Positions 63,997 through 64,000 of a stretch of DNA of 64,000 nucleotides are shown here, piece after piece (position 1 is the stretch's first letter; every line of letters begins with the position of its first letter). The stretch comes from Lysinibacillus xylanilyticus (lineage in GTDB: Bacteria > Bacillota > Bacilli > Bacillales_A > Planococcaceae). The position numbers and the translations under genes are program-made. The notes below the pieces were generated by a model. It searched no databases and was not told where the DNA came from. It worked only from the letters and a program-made list of their open reading frames with translations. The DNA is taken from the NCBI RefSeq assembly GCF_001708185.1, contig NZ_MDDN01000002.1, forward strand, positions 372,001-436,000. The letters are read 5' to 3'.

Positions 63997-64000
63997 CAAA

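Overview
The window is low-GC Bacillota DNA, most likely from a Lysinibacillus or closely related Bacillaceae chromosome. Pointers are the gene order of known Bacillus loci (yvgLM-like modAB, yjgCD-like formate dehydrogenase, the ycsF-ycsG-ycsI-kipI-kipA-kipR set, PBSX-like tail genes), frequent TTG/GTG starts behind strong AGGAGG sites, and a 510-residue cholesterol-dependent cytolysin of the sphaericolysin/alveolysin type.

0-15.4 kb is a molybdenum cofactor and formate dehydrogenase island. modA (5' end cut off) and modB import molybdate. moeB-moeA-mobB-moaE-moaD form a tight minus-strand operon, moaB-mobA-moaC a plus-strand operon, and moaA, fdhD and a DUF2294 gene are on the minus strand. 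They supply a large Mo-bis-MGD formate dehydrogenase followed by its DUF1641 partner and a SalA/Mrp ATPase. Three copies of a structured intergenic repeat, a perfect 7-1-7 Fur-type box and a promoter-terminator pair without an open frame (candidate small RNA) lie here. moaA appears to start at ATT.

15.4-29.6 kb is accessory chromosome: small unknowns, a zinc-ribbon/TPR protein, a SET protein, a ClC channel, an AlkD-like protein, the cytolysin, a compositionally distinct DUF4261 gene, YfmQ, and a MocR regulator flanked by 24-bp-spaced direct repeats. Several genes are broken (histidine phosphatase, DUF6241, an IS4-type transposase).

29.6-42.5 kb is catabolic: 5-oxoprolinase pxpA and pxpBC are divergent around a shared control region, with ycsG, ycsI and a KipR-type IclR regulator, followed by an MFS carrier, aldehyde dehydrogenase, amidohydrolase, a wrecked sodium:solute symporter and a zinc alcohol dehydrogenase. 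A secreted glycerophosphodiester phosphodiesterase follows.

At 45.33 kb the 3' half of a tRNA-Arg(TCT) marks a prophage attachment junction. From there to the right edge is a PBSX-like contractile-tail prophage. Next to the junction is an accessory zone with two notable loci: an unrecognised three-gene operon (45.7-47.8 kb, candidate defence or exclusion system), and a split sigma factor (region-2 protein plus region-4 protein) divergent from a DUF3238 gene with a perfect LexA/SOS box between them (candidate SOS-induced bacteriocin or effector locus). Lysis and tail genes run leftward from tape measure to amidase; upstream of the tape measure the expected tail tube and sheath genes are replaced by a regulatory module (BRO-type antirepressor, two related HTH proteins). 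A near-duplicate four-TM protein sits on both sides of the attachment site, which together with an amidase/SPOR remnant suggests an older prophage relic on the chromosomal side.
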